Positions 51,094 to 61,350 of a stretch of 64,000 nucleotides of DNA are shown piece after piece. The stretch lies in assembly GCA_013205245.1 (NCBI GenBank), contig JABMNH010000018.1:1-64000 (forward strand), written 5' to 3'. Position numbers and translations under genes: made by a program. Origin of the DNA: Flavobacteriales bacterium (GTDB lineage Bacteria > Bacteroidota > Bacteroidia > Flavobacteriales > Flavobacteriaceae). Numbering within the stretch: position 1 is the first letter of the stretch; every line of letters begins with the position of its first letter. The notes under the pieces were generated by a model. The model did not search any database. It saw nothing but the letters and a program-made list of their open reading frames with translations, and was not told the origin of the DNA.

Positions 51094-51495
51094 TTATTCT
51101 ACAGTTAGCGGTGCATTAATAACCACAGCACCTAAAAATTGTTTTTTAATAGCCACATTTGCGCTGTCGGCAGAAATATGTGTTCTAAAATTCCCAACCA
51201 TTACTTTCCAATCTGGTGTATCAAACATTATATGGGCTTTTAAAGTTGGAAATAACTTTTCGAATTTACTTTTAAAATTATAAGCAATGGTTTCATTGCC
51301 ATTGTATAATTGTATTCTGTAGCCTAAAGTAGGATGTGCTGCGTTGTAAGCCTTTTTCTTAATTAAAATTGAGTCAATTTTTATGTTTTTAACAATAGAG
51401 ATGTTGTTTTGTGACTCTTGGCTAAAAGCCGATGTGACCATTAAAAAGATCGAAACTTGTACAATTAAAGACAAAAAAGTGTTTTTTGATTTCAT
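51094..51495 (-). CDS. SPOR-domain-like secreted protein
   Basis: Signal peptide; GYRIQLYNGNETIAYNFKSKFEKLFPTLKAHIMFDTPDWKVMVGNFRTHISADSA resembles SPOR repeat. Confidence 0.8.
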   Translation of the reverse strand: MKSKNTFLSLIVQVSIFLMVTSAFSQESQNNISIVKNIKIDSILIKKKAYNAAHPTLGYRIQLYNGNETIAYNFKSKFEKLFPTLKAHIMFDTPDWKVMVGNFRTHISADSANVAIKKQFLGAVVINAPLTVE

Positions 51496-51696
51496 AAATA
51501 GTTATCTTTTGTTTTTTATAAGTCCTATTTAACTTATATGTTCTACTATTAACAAACAGGTTTAAAGGTGTTTGTGTAAATTTTTCTTTAGCTTATTTTA
51601 TAATTTATTTACTGGTGGCTAAATTAACAAATGTTTGATTAATATTTTGGTTATTGTTTAGAATGATTATAAATTGCGCACCTATTTATATTAAAT

Positions 51697-51726
51697 TTTG
51701 AAAATAGCTATTTAATAGTATTTTTG
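51697..51726 (+). promoter_or_regulatory. Bacteroidota housekeeping promoter upstream of act operon
   Basis: TTTG (51697-51700) - 18 nt - TATTTTTG (51719-51726), matching TTTG-N~19-TAnnTTTG. Confidence 0.65.
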
Positions 51727-51818
51727 TCAAATATTAATAAAAATTAAATGACTATAGTTTTATAGATTAAAACCTTAGAAAAAATTATACCAAACAAGAA
51801 AATAATATTATTTTTAAT

Positions 51819-53321
51819 ATGAAAAGTGTGAAAAAACACAGTCTAGTCAATAAAATAATCTATTTAAGTCTTACTTTCTTATTATTTTTAAACTTCAACG
51901 TTTCGGGTCAGACAGGTAATTATGACAAAGGCAAACAACTGTTTAATGTCAATTGTGCAGCCTGCCACAAATTGGATAAAAAATTAATTGGTCCAGCTTT
52001 AGCTAATATAACCGATAAACGTTCAAAAGAATGGCTACATGCATGGATAAAAGACAATAATGCTTTACGTGCCAGTGGCGATGCCGATGCAAATGCATTG
52101 TTTAAGGAATATAATGGCATGCCAATGATGCAATATCCTCAGTTTACTGCTCAAGATATTGATGATATTTTAGCATATACAAGTGGCAAACCAAAAGAAA
52201 TTGCTCAAAATACGGCTGTTGCAAAAGTAGATCCTAAAGTTGCCGAGGGCAAACAATTATTTCAAGCCAATTGTGCCGCTTGCCATAAATTGGATAAAAA
52301 ATTAATTGGTCCAGCTTTAGCTAATATAACCGATAAACGTTCAAAAGAATGGCTCCATGCTTGGATAACAGACAATAATGCTTTACGTGCTAGTGGTGAT
52401 GCCGATGCCAATGCACTGTTTAAAGAATACAATGGTATGCCAATGATGCCATTTCCGCAATTATCGGCAGATGATATTGATAAAATTCTCGCTTATACTT
52501 CTTATGTTGAAGTTAAAGCCGATGTTACACAATCAAAAGATTCTAATTTAGCCAAACCTAAAGCCTCAACTGCTTGGATGAGTATTGTACTTGGCTTGGT
52601 TTTATTACTTGTTATTGTTTGGATTTTTGTCAAAAGTAACAATGGCTTCTTAAAAATAGCGGCTACAATCTTCTTGTTATTTGGAATTGCTTATCTTGGT
52701 TTTGGTGCTTTGTTTCAAGTTGGTATAGATACAGATTACCAACCTATTCAACCCATCCAATTTTCACATAAAATCCACTCTGGAGATAACAAAATTGACT
52801 GTCAATACTGTCATTCATCTGCAAAACACAGTAAAACTTCGGGCATACCAAGTTTAAATGTGTGTATGAATTGCCACAAAAGTATATCAGAATACAATGG
52901 TCCTGTAACATCCGATAAGGACAAAGCTTTTTATGATGGCGAAATTCAAAAAGTATATGATGCCATTGGCTGGGATAAAGATAATACAGCTTACAAACCA
53001 AATTTTGAACAAGTCCCTGTAAAATGGATATTGGTTCATAATTTAGCCGATTTCGCTTATTTTAATCACTCGCAACACGTAACTGTAGCTGGCGTAACTT
53101 GTCAAACTTGTCATGGTCCTGTTGAAACAATGGAGGAGGTTAAACAATTTTCAAAACTAACTATGGGTTGGTGTATAGAATGTCATAAAACAACCGAAGT
53201 CAAAATGAAAGGCAATGGTTATTATAACAACATTCACGATCAATTATCTAAGAAATACGGTATAGAAAAAGTTACAGAAGCCCAAATGGGTGGTCAAGAA
53301 TGTGGTAAATGTCACTATTAA
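51819..53321 (+). CDS. actA: ActA: c-type cytochrome with two class I domains, TM segments and a five-heme cytochrome c7/c3-type domain
   Basis: CAACHK twice; CQYCH, CMNCH, CQTCH, CIECH, CGKCH; followed by actB-F. Confidence 0.93.
   Translation: MKSVKKHSLVNKIIYLSLTFLLFLNFNVSGQTGNYDKGKQLFNVNCAACHKLDKKLIGPALANITDKRSKEWLHAWIKDNNALRASGDADANALFKEYNGMPMMQYPQFTAQDIDDILAYTSGKPKEIAQNTAVAKVDPKVAEGKQLFQANCAACHKLDKKLIGPALANITDKRSKEWLHAWITDNNALRASGDADANALFKEYNGMPMMPFPQLSADDIDKILAYTSYVEVKADVTQSKDSNLAKPKASTAWMSIVLGLVLLLVIVWIFVKSNNGFLKIAATIFLLFGIAYLGFGALFQVGIDTDYQPIQPIQFSHKIHSGDNKIDCQYCHSSAKHSKTSGIPSLNVCMNCHKSISEYNGPVTSDKDKAFYDGEIQKVYDAIGWDKDNTAYKPNFEQVPVKWILVHNLADFAYFNHSQHVTVAGVTCQTCHGPVETMEEVKQFSKLTMGWCIECHKTTEVKMKGNGYYNNIHDQLSKKYGIEKVTEAQMGGQECGKCHY
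51969..52354 (+). repeat. Tandem intragenic duplication of cytochrome c domain (copies offset by 318 bp)
   Basis: 68-bp perfect identity 51969-52036 = 52287-52354 within longer near-identical domains. Confidence 0.92.
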
Positions 53322-53349
53322 TTAGAATATAGAAATACGTATATAAACG

Positions 53350-56300
53350 ATGGCATCAAATAAAAAATACTGGAGAAGTGTTGAAGAATTAAACTCAGAC
53401 AATTCTGTTGTTGATCAGCTTATGCAAAAAGAATTTGTAGAAGAAATTCCTACAGATGCTTTTTTAGGCGATAAAGAAAGTTTATCAAACTCATCAACTA
53501 CCAGACGTGATTTTCTTAAATATGTTGGGTTTTCTACAGCAGCAGCTTCTTTAGCGGCTTGTCAAGGACCTGTTCTAAAATCGATTCCTTATGTTGTAAA
53601 ACCAGATAATATCATTCCTGGTGTGGCTAATTTTTACGCATCTACTATGGCAGATGGTTCAGATTTTGCAAATATATTGGTAAAAGTGCGCGAAGGCCGT
53701 CCTATTAAAATTGAGCCAAATAAAATGGCTGGTACTTGGGGCTCAACTTCTGCAAGAGTGCAAGCTTCGGTTTTATCTTTATATGATAACAACAGATTGC
53801 GTGGTCCATTGGCTCATAATAAAACAACAAACTGGTCTGCTTTAGATTCAAAAGTAGTTGAGACATTAAATACATTAAAAAGCAACAAAGAAAAAATAGT
53901 TGTTTTAACAGGTACAACTGCAAGCCCTACATCCGATAAGGTTATAGCCGATTTCGCCAAATCTTTTGGTAATGTACAACATGTGGTTTACGATGCTTTA
54001 TCAGAAAGTGCTGCCTTAGATGCTTTCGAAACCATGTATGGTTTACGCGCATTGCCAAATTATAAATTTGAGAATGCAGATCTTATTGTATCGATTGGCG
54101 CCGACTTTTTAGGCGATTGGCAAGGTGGACAATACAGTGCCGCTTACACCAAAGGACGTATTCCTGTAAAAGGAAAAATGTCTAAACACATTCAAATTGA
54201 ATCAAATCTTTCTTTAACAGGTGCTAATGCCGATAATCGCATACCTGTAAAACCATCAGAACAAGTATTTGCTTTAATAAATCTTTATAATGCCGTTACC
54301 GGAAGTAGTTTTGCTTCAAATAAAACCCCTGCCGATGGGGCTATTAAAAATATAGCACAACATCTTAAAAAAATCGGTAACAAAGCCGTTGTTGTTTGTG
54401 GCATTCAAAATGCAGCAGCACAAATTCTAACGAATGCTTTAAACGAAGCTTTACAATCTGAAGTTTTTGATATCACTTCGCCACGTTTTGTAAAAGCAGG
54501 AAATGATACCGAAGTTAAAAATTTAGTTGCCGATATGGCCGCAGGTAAAATTGGAGCACTATTGGTTTACAATGCCAATCCGTCTTACTCTTTACCAAAT
54601 GCAAAAGCTTTTAACGACGCTTTAAAAAATGTAAAATTATCGGTTGCTTTTACCATGTCTGATGATGAAACAGCTGTAAATACACAATATGTTGCCACAA
54701 CACCTCATTATCTTGAAGCTTGGGGCGATACCGAATTCCAATCAGGGCAGTTTGGTTTGATGCAACCAACTATAAATCCGTTGTTTGATACCCGTCAGTT
54801 TGAAGAGTCACTTTTAACGTGGATGGGTGCTGATAAAAAGTATTATCAAACTTTACGAGATAACTGGTCAACGTCTATTTTAAATGGTGGTTCTTGGAAC
54901 AAAGCTTTACACGACGGTCTTTTTAATGGTAAAAATACCGTTAAATTATCTGAGAAGAAAGTGGATGTATCAGCATCGGCTACAGCCTTATTAAAAGAAA
55001 CTAAAACAGCCGATTTTGAATTGGCTTTATACGCCAAGACAGCTTTAGGCGATGGCAAACAAGCCAACAATCCTTGGTTACAAGAATTGCCAGACCCAAT
55101 TACAAGAACATCTTGGGATAATTACATGACCATTTCTGCTGCCGATGCCAAAGCATTAGGTCTAGAAAATTGGAATGTAAGTGATGGCGCTTTAAACGGA
55201 AGTAAAGTAAATTTAAAAGTTGGCAGCATTGTTTTAAATAATGTACCTGCCTTTATTCAACCAGGTCAAGCCAAAGGAAGTATTGGTTTAGCTGTTGGTT
55301 ATGGCAGAACGTCTGGCATGCAAAACGAAATGATGACGGGTGTTAATGCTTTTGCAATGATGCAAGACTTTAATCCGGCTCAAACCGTAAGTATAGAAAA
55401 AGTAGCAGGAACACATGAATTTGCATGTGTGCAATTGCAACACACCATAATGGGACGTGATGAAATCATAAAAGAAACCACTTTAGATGATTTTATTAAT
55501 AAACCGAAAGATGAGTGGAATAAAACCCCAGAGTTTTCTTTAAATCATGAAGCAGTTGCGGCAGAGAAAGTAGATTTATGGGAAAAATTTGATGACACTA
55601 TTGGACATCATTTCAATTTATCTATAGATTTAGCTACCTGTACAGGTTGCGCATCTTGTGTTGTAGCCTGTCATGCAGAAAATAATGTGCCTGTTGTTGG
55701 TAAATACGAAATTCGTGTGAGTCGCGATATGCATTGGTTGCGTATTGATAGGTATTATACCTCTGATATGACCAACGAAAAAGCCAAAGAAGATGGTATT
55801 TTTGGATCGGGAGAAATGTTTAACACCATGATGATTCCTCAAGAGAATCCACAAGTGGCTTTTCAACCCGTAATGTGTCAACATTGTAACCACGCACCTT
55901 GCGAAACAGTTTGCCCCGTTGCGGCAACATCGCATGGCCGTCAAGGTCAAAATCACATGTCATATAACCGTTGTATTGGTACACGTTATTGTGCCAATAA
56001 CTGTCCTTATAAAGTACGTCGTTTTAACTGGTTTAAATATCCAGACAATAAAGAGTTCGACTTCAATATGAATAACGATCTTGGTAAAATGGTATTAAAT
56101 CCAGACGTGGTTGTACGATCAAGAGGGGTTATGGAGAAATGTTCTATGTGTTTGCAAAAAACACAATTGAGTATTTTAACAGCTAAAAAAGAAGGACGTC
56201 CCGTTAAGGATGAAGAATTCCAAACAGCCTGTTCAAGTGCATGTCCTACTGGCGCTATGGTATTTGGCGATGTAAACGACAAAAAAAGTGAAGTAGCACA

Positions 56301-56400
56301 TATTACAAAAGATGATCGCGCATTTCATTTATTGGCCGAAGTAGGTACCAAACCAAATGTTATGTATCATCTTAAAGTTAGAAATACAGAAGAATCATAA
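53350..56400 (+). CDS. actB: ActB: TAT-variant molybdopterin oxidoreductase-like / Fe-S subunit of alternative complex III
   Basis: TTRRDFLKYVGFSTAAASLAACQGP; CTGCASCVVACHAENNVPVVG; CQHCNHAPCETVCPVAAT; CIGTRYCANNCPYKVRRFNW. Confidence 0.96.
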   Translation: MASNKKYWRSVEELNSDNSVVDQLMQKEFVEEIPTDAFLGDKESLSNSSTTRRDFLKYVGFSTAAASLAACQGPVLKSIPYVVKPDNIIPGVANFYASTMADGSDFANILVKVREGRPIKIEPNKMAGTWGSTSARVQASVLSLYDNNRLRGPLAHNKTTNWSALDSKVVETLNTLKSNKEKIVVLTGTTASPTSDKVIADFAKSFGNVQHVVYDALSESAALDAFETMYGLRALPNYKFENADLIVSIGADFLGDWQGGQYSAAYTKGRIPVKGKMSKHIQIESNLSLTGANADNRIPVKPSEQVFALINLYNAVTGSSFASNKTPADGAIKNIAQHLKKIGNKAVVVCGIQNAAAQILTNALNEALQSEVFDITSPRFVKAGNDTEVKNLVADMAAGKIGALLVYNANPSYSLPNAKAFNDALKNVKLSVAFTMSDDETAVNTQYVATTPHYLEAWGDTEFQSGQFGLMQPTINPLFDTRQFEESLLTWMGADKKYYQTLRDNWSTSILNGGSWNKALHDGLFNGKNTVKLSEKKVDVSASATALLKETKTADFELALYAKTALGDGKQANNPWLQELPDPITRTSWDNYMTISAADAKALGLENWNVSDGALNGSKVNLKVGSIVLNNVPAFIQPGQAKGSIGLAVGYGRTSGMQNEMMTGVNAFAMMQDFNPAQTVSIEKVAGTHEFACVQLQHTIMGRDEIIKETTLDDFINKPKDEWNKTPEFSLNHEAVAAEKVDLWEKFDDTIGHHFNLSIDLATCTGCASCVVACHAENNVPVVGKYEIRVSRDMHWLRIDRYYTSDMTNEKAKEDGIFGSGEMFNTMMIPQENPQVAFQPVMCQHCNHAPCETVCPVAATSHGRQGQNHMSYNRCIGTRYCANNCPYKVRRFNWFKYPDNKEFDFNMNNDLGKMVLNPDVVVRSRGVMEKCSMCLQKTQLSILTAKKEGRPVKDEEFQTACSSACPTGAMVFGDVNDKKSEVAHITKDDRAFHLLAEVGTKPNVMYHLKVRNTEES

Positions 56401-56421
56401 ATTAAAGATTTATAATAAATT

Positions 56422-57816
56422 ATGTCTCATTACGAAGCACCTATAAGAGAACCATTAATTAATGGGGACAAAAGTTATCACGACATCAGTGTTGATGTTG
56501 CGGCGCCTGTAGAAGGTCGTGCCAATAAATTATGGTGGATTGCATTTTCAATTGCTTTAATCGCCTTTTTATCTGGTATAGGCGCTATTATATACACCAT
56601 TGGTATGGGTATTGGCGTTTGGGGATTAAATAACCGCATTAACTGGGCTTGGGATATCACCAATTTTGTTTGGTGGGTAGGTATTGGTCATGCTGGTACT
56701 TTAATCTCTGCCGTGTTGTTATTGTTCCGTCAGAAATGGCGTATGGGTATAAACAGATCTGCTGAGGCGATGACAATTTTTGCCGTTTTTCAAGCCGGAT
56801 TATTTCCGATTATTCACATGGGTCGTGTATGGAATGCCTATTATGTTTTGCCATTGCCAAATGCTTTGGGTAATTTATGGGTTAATTTTAACTCACCATT
56901 ATTATGGGATGTTTTTGCCATTTCAACATATTTATCGGTTTCATTGGTATTTTGGTATACAGGATTATTACCCGATTTCGCCATGTTAAGAGACCGTGCC
57001 GTCAAACCATTTCAAAAGAAAATTTACAGTTTGTTAAGTTTTGGATGGTCTGGCAGATTAAAAGATTGGCAACGTTTTGAAGAAGTATCTTTAGTGTTGG
57101 CTGGTTTGGCAACACCACTTGTATTATCTGTACACACAATTGTATCTATGGATTTTGCCACCTCGGTTATACCAGGATGGCACAGTACTATTTTCCCTCC
57201 ATATTTTGTAGCTGGAGCCATATTTTCTGGGTTTGCTATGGTGCAAACCTTGTTGATAATTATGCGTAAAGTTTCTAATTTAGAAGCTTATATTACACGT
57301 GTTCATATTGAAAATATGAATAAAGTAATTCTACTTACAGGTGGTATTGTAAGTGTGGCTTATATAACCGAATTTTTTGTAGGATGGTATTCTGGAAGTA
57401 GTTACGAAGATTACACATACCTATCGGTTGGTGCTGCAACAGGACCATATTGGTGGGCATTTTGGGCATTAATAACCTGCAACTTTATAATTCCACAATC
57501 ACTTTGGTTTAAAAAATTAAGAACCAATTATATGTGGTCGTTCTTTATCTCTATCGTTATAAATATAGGGATGTGGTTCGAGCGTTTTGATATTATAGTT
57601 ATCGATTTAAGTCGTGGTCATTTACCATCGTCTTGGACAATGTTTTCACCAACTTACGTTGATGTTGCTATTTTTATTGGAACGATAGGCTTTTTCTTTG
57701 TGCTGTTCTTATTATATGCACGTACTTTTCCAGTAATCGCGCAAGCAGAATTAAAGAGTATTTTAAAATCATCAGGAGAAAAATATAAAAAATTAAGAGG
57801 AGATAATCATGAGTAG
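56422..57816 (+). CDS. actC: ActC: NrfD/PsrC-type membrane subunit
   Basis: 464 aa polytopic; NFVWWVGIGHAGTLISAVLLLFRQKWRMGINRSAEAMTIFAVFQAGLFPIIHMGRVW. Confidence 0.96.
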   Translation: MSHYEAPIREPLINGDKSYHDISVDVAAPVEGRANKLWWIAFSIALIAFLSGIGAIIYTIGMGIGVWGLNNRINWAWDITNFVWWVGIGHAGTLISAVLLLFRQKWRMGINRSAEAMTIFAVFQAGLFPIIHMGRVWNAYYVLPLPNALGNLWVNFNSPLLWDVFAISTYLSVSLVFWYTGLLPDFAMLRDRAVKPFQKKIYSLLSFGWSGRLKDWQRFEEVSLVLAGLATPLVLSVHTIVSMDFATSVIPGWHSTIFPPYFVAGAIFSGFAMVQTLLIIMRKVSNLEAYITRVHIENMNKVILLTGGIVSVAYITEFFVGWYSGSSYEDYTYLSVGAATGPYWWAFWALITCNFIIPQSLWFKKLRTNYMWSFFISIVINIGMWFERFDIIVIDLSRGHLPSSWTMFSPTYVDVAIFIGTIGFFFVLFLLYARTFPVIAQAELKSILKSSGEKYKKLRGDNHE

Positions 57817-58327
57817 TACAACCATTCAAGCCATTTTTGATGATGACGATGTACTTTTAAGTGCTGTTAAAGACTTAAAAGCGGCCAACTATCATATTGA
57901 AGAAGTATTCACGCCATTTCCAGTTCACGGACTAGAAAAAGCAGCGGGTTTAGAAAACACACGTATTGCAATCATGTCATTTATATATGGTGTTATTGGA
58001 CTTTCGTTTTCTGTGTGGATGATGAATTATATGATGATTCAAGACTGGCCACAAAACATTGGTGGAAAACCAAGTTTTAGCTTTGCCGAAAACATGCCAG
58101 CATTTGTGCCAATCATGTTTGAATTAACCGTATTTTTTGCAGCACATTTAATGGTAATTACCTTTTATATGCGCAGTAAATTATGGCCATTTAAAGAAGC
58201 CGAGAATCCAGATGTTCGCACAACCGATGATCATTTTATGGTTGAGGTGTCCACATCTAATGACGTTAAGGCCTTAGAAGATTTACTTAATAAAGTAGGT
58301 GCTAAAGAAATTAAAACAAAAGCATAA
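57809..58327 (+). CDS. actD: ActD: DUF3341 family subunit
   Basis: IQAIFDDDDVLLSAVKDLKAANYHIEEVFTPFPVHGLEKAAGLENTRI. Confidence 0.95.
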   Translation: MSSTTIQAIFDDDDVLLSAVKDLKAANYHIEEVFTPFPVHGLEKAAGLENTRIAIMSFIYGVIGLSFSVWMMNYMMIQDWPQNIGGKPSFSFAENMPAFVPIMFELTVFFAAHLMVITFYMRSKLWPFKEAENPDVRTTDDHFMVEVSTSNDVKALEDLLNKVGAKEIKTKA

Positions 58328-58332
58328 GAACA

Positions 58333-58893
58333 ATGAAGCATATATTTAACATAGCTATTTTAGCTTTATTAGCCATAAGTTTAAGTTTTTGTAGTCGCGA
58401 TAATCGCACACGTAATGTGCGCTATATGGCCTCTACTGACATGTATACTCCTGTAAGCTATGAAACCTATGGAACAAACCCTAATTACACAAATGGTTTA
58501 GATGCGCAAGCGCCTGTTCCTGGTACAATTTTTAGAGGCGAAGTGCCTTACGAAATTGCAAATACCGAAGAAGGCTATCAATTGGCACTTAAAACTTTAA
58601 AATCACCTTTAGAGGTAAACGATGCTAATCTTGCAAATGGAAAAGCCATGTACACCATTTATTGCACTTCTTGTCATGGCGATAAAGGAGACGGTCAAGG
58701 TGTATTAATGCAACGTGAGAAATTTTTAGGTATACCAAATTACAAAGACCGCGCTATTACAGAAGGTAGTATTTACCATGTAATTATGTATGGTAGAAAT
58801 ATGATGGGTTCACACGCATCTCAATTAACCGACAAAGAACGCTGGGAAATTGTACAGTATGTACAAAAACTAAGAACAGATTTGTTAAAATAA
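58333..58893 (+). CDS. actE: ActE: monoheme cytochrome c lipoprotein
   Basis: MARKED BY CTSCHG heme site; lipobox ISLSFCS; MYTPVSYETYGTNP; operon position. Confidence 0.93.
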   Translation: MKHIFNIAILALLAISLSFCSRDNRTRNVRYMASTDMYTPVSYETYGTNPNYTNGLDAQAPVPGTIFRGEVPYEIANTEEGYQLALKTLKSPLEVNDANLANGKAMYTIYCTSCHGDKGDGQGVLMQREKFLGIPNYKDRAITEGSIYHVIMYGRNMMGSHASQLTDKERWEIVQYVQKLRTDLLK

Positions 58894-58926
58894 TTTACAG
58901 CCATAAATTAGATAGAAAAAAAAGAT

Positions 58927-60273
58927 ATGTATAGTTTTTCAAATAAATTAAGATTAGGAGCCATCATTTTAATGATATTAGGCGCTTTAGGTGTAGGCTA
59001 TAGTTTTTATAGTGTTCCAAGCTCTACAGATGAGGTTAAAGAGATGATGTCTCATAATACAGAACACAATGGAGATCTTGCCAAAAAAGAGGCAACTCAT
59101 AATGTTGAAGCTGATACACACACAACTGAAGTTAATGTTGATAGCGAAGCCAAACATTTAGAACATGCGTTTCACGCAATGCAAAACAGACCTTGGTCTG
59201 CCGCGTTTATTGCCATGTTTTTCTTTTTTATGATAGCTTTGGGAACCTTGGCATTTTATGCCATTCAATACGTATCGCAAGCAGGATGGTCTATTGTGCT
59301 TTTTAGAGTTATGGAAAGCATAACAGCTTATCTATTGCCTGGCTCTCTATTTATTTTTGGTTTTTTGATTATTTCAGCAATGCACGGAAATCATCTGTAT
59401 GTATGGATGAATCCCGATTTATACAATCCGCAAAGCGAACATTACGACCCAATTTTAATGGGTAAAAGTTGGTGGTTAAACACACCTTTCTGGATGATTC
59501 GTTCTTTTATCTTTTTATTCGGATGGAATTTATACCGCTATATTTCTAGAAAAAATTCTTTATTACAAGATACAGCTACCGATTTGGTGCATTATAAAAA
59601 GAACTTTAAAGCCTCAGTATTTTTCTTATTATTCTTTGTAGTGTCAGAATCTATGATGTCTTGGGATTGGATTATGTCTTTAACCCCACATTGGCAAAGC
59701 ACTCTTTTTGGATGGTATGTGTTTGCAACTTTATTTGTATCGTCAATTACCGTTATCGCAATGGTAACAATTTACTTAAGACATAGAGGGTTTTTACCAC
59801 ACGTAAACGACAGTCATTTACACGATTTAGCCAAGTTTATGTTCGGCTTCAGTATTTTCTGGACATACCTATGGTTCTCTCAATTTATGTTGATTTGGTA
59901 TGCCAATATGCCAGAAGAAACAGCTTATTTTATACCCCGACTTTTGGGACCTTACCAAGTGCTTTTTATTGGGATGTTGGTATCTAACTTTGTTTTCCCT
60001 ATTTTAGTTTTAATGAATAGTGATTACAAACGTTTGCCTTGGTTTATTATTTCTACTGGCGTCATTATTTTACTAGGTCATTATGTAGATATTTATGTTA
60101 TGGTTACACCAGCTACTGTTGGTAACCATTGGCAAATAGGAATTCCAGAAATTAGCCCCATGCTATTCTTTTTAGGTTTGTTTGTTTATGTAGTGTTTAA
60201 TGCTTTAACAAAAGCGCCATTACATGCAAAAGGCAATCCGTTTATGAAAGAAAGTGAGCATTACCATTACTAG
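58927..60273 (+). CDS. actF: ActF: quinol:cytochrome c oxidoreductase membrane subunit
   Basis: Polytopic; WWLNTPFWMIRSFIFLFGWNLYRYISRKNS; SMMSWDWIMSLTPHWQSTLFGWYVFA. Confidence 0.94.
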   Translation: MYSFSNKLRLGAIILMILGALGVGYSFYSVPSSTDEVKEMMSHNTEHNGDLAKKEATHNVEADTHTTEVNVDSEAKHLEHAFHAMQNRPWSAAFIAMFFFFMIALGTLAFYAIQYVSQAGWSIVLFRVMESITAYLLPGSLFIFGFLIISAMHGNHLYVWMNPDLYNPQSEHYDPILMGKSWWLNTPFWMIRSFIFLFGWNLYRYISRKNSLLQDTATDLVHYKKNFKASVFFLLFFVVSESMMSWDWIMSLTPHWQSTLFGWYVFATLFVSSITVIAMVTIYLRHRGFLPHVNDSHLHDLAKFMFGFSIFWTYLWFSQFMLIWYANMPEETAYFIPRLLGPYQVLFIGMLVSNFVFPILVLMNSDYKRLPWFIISTGVIILLGHYVDIYVMVTPATVGNHWQIGIPEISPMLFFLGLFVYVVFNALTKAPLHAKGNPFMKESEHYHY

Positions 60274-60304
60274 AAAAATCAAAAAAATCAAGAACCAATA
60301 ATTT

Positions 60305-61324
60305 ATGAATGCACTTTTTTTTATTTTAATCTTTATAGCTTTAATTGTTGCCTGTTGGCAATTTGTTAAAATATTAGGATTAACAAAAGTTCAAGACGCT
60401 ACAGCTACCGAAAAAGAAAACAACATTAACGGATGGTTAATGCTTGGGCTTATGGTATTTATTTACGGACTCATGATTAGTTCTCTCTACTTAGGTAAAG
60501 ATGTATTATTGCCACGTTTATCGGCTTCGTTAGAAGGACATCATATTGATAATTTATTTGTCATAACCATGTGCCTTATTTTTACTGTGCAATTCATTAC
60601 ACAGTTTTTAATTTTCTATTATTCTTTTAAATACAGAGGCATAAAAGGACGTAAAGCTATTTTCTTTGCAGATAGTGCCAAGCTAGAATTTATTTGGACT
60701 GTAATACCTGCTTTTGTTTTAGTTTTGTTAGCAGGATATGGTTTATGGACTTGGAATGATGTTATGGATGCATCTGATGCTAAAGATCCTTTAATTGTTG
60801 AGGTTTATGCCAAACAATTTCAATGGGAAGCACGCTATGCCGGAAATGACAATACACTCGGCCAAGGAAATGTACGTTATATAAAAGGTAAAAACACCAT
60901 GGGTGTTAATTTAGAAGATAGCTATGCTATGGACGATGTGCCTACACGCGTTTTATATTTACCTAAAGGACGAAAAGTTGTTTTTAGTTTTAGATCTCAA
61001 GACGTTATTCATTCAGCCTATATGCCACATTTTAGAGCCCAAATGAATTGTGTACCAGGCATGATAACGCATTTTGCTTTTACACCTACAGTAACTACTG
61101 TTGAGATGCGGAAAAATAAAGACATTGTTACCAAAGTAACTCATATTAATGAATTGCGTAAAGAAAAAGGCGAAGACCCTTATACTTTTGATTATTTACT
61201 GCTTTGTAATAAAATTTGTGGATCATCTCATTACAATATGCAAATGAAAATTATTGTTGTTGAAGAAGCCGCGTTTAACACTTGGTTAGCTTCTCAAAAA
61301 ACATTGGCTCAAGTACTAAATTAA
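60305..61324 (+). CDS. coxB: Cytochrome c oxidase subunit II
   Basis: KLEFIWTVIPAFVLVLLAGYG; VEVYAKQFQWEARYAG; CuA region HFRAQMNCVPGMITHF...LLCNKICGSSHYNMQM. Confidence 0.96.
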   Translation: MNALFFILIFIALIVACWQFVKILGLTKVQDATATEKENNINGWLMLGLMVFIYGLMISSLYLGKDVLLPRLSASLEGHHIDNLFVITMCLIFTVQFITQFLIFYYSFKYRGIKGRKAIFFADSAKLEFIWTVIPAFVLVLLAGYGLWTWNDVMDASDAKDPLIVEVYAKQFQWEARYAGNDNTLGQGNVRYIKGKNTMGVNLEDSYAMDDVPTRVLYLPKGRKVVFSFRSQDVIHSAYMPHFRAQMNCVPGMITHFAFTPTVTTVEMRKNKDIVTKVTHINELRKEKGEDPYTFDYLLLCNKICGSSHYNMQMKIIVVEEAAFNTWLASQKTLAQVLN

Positions 61325-61350
61325 AATCACCGAATTAAAAAAATCACCTT

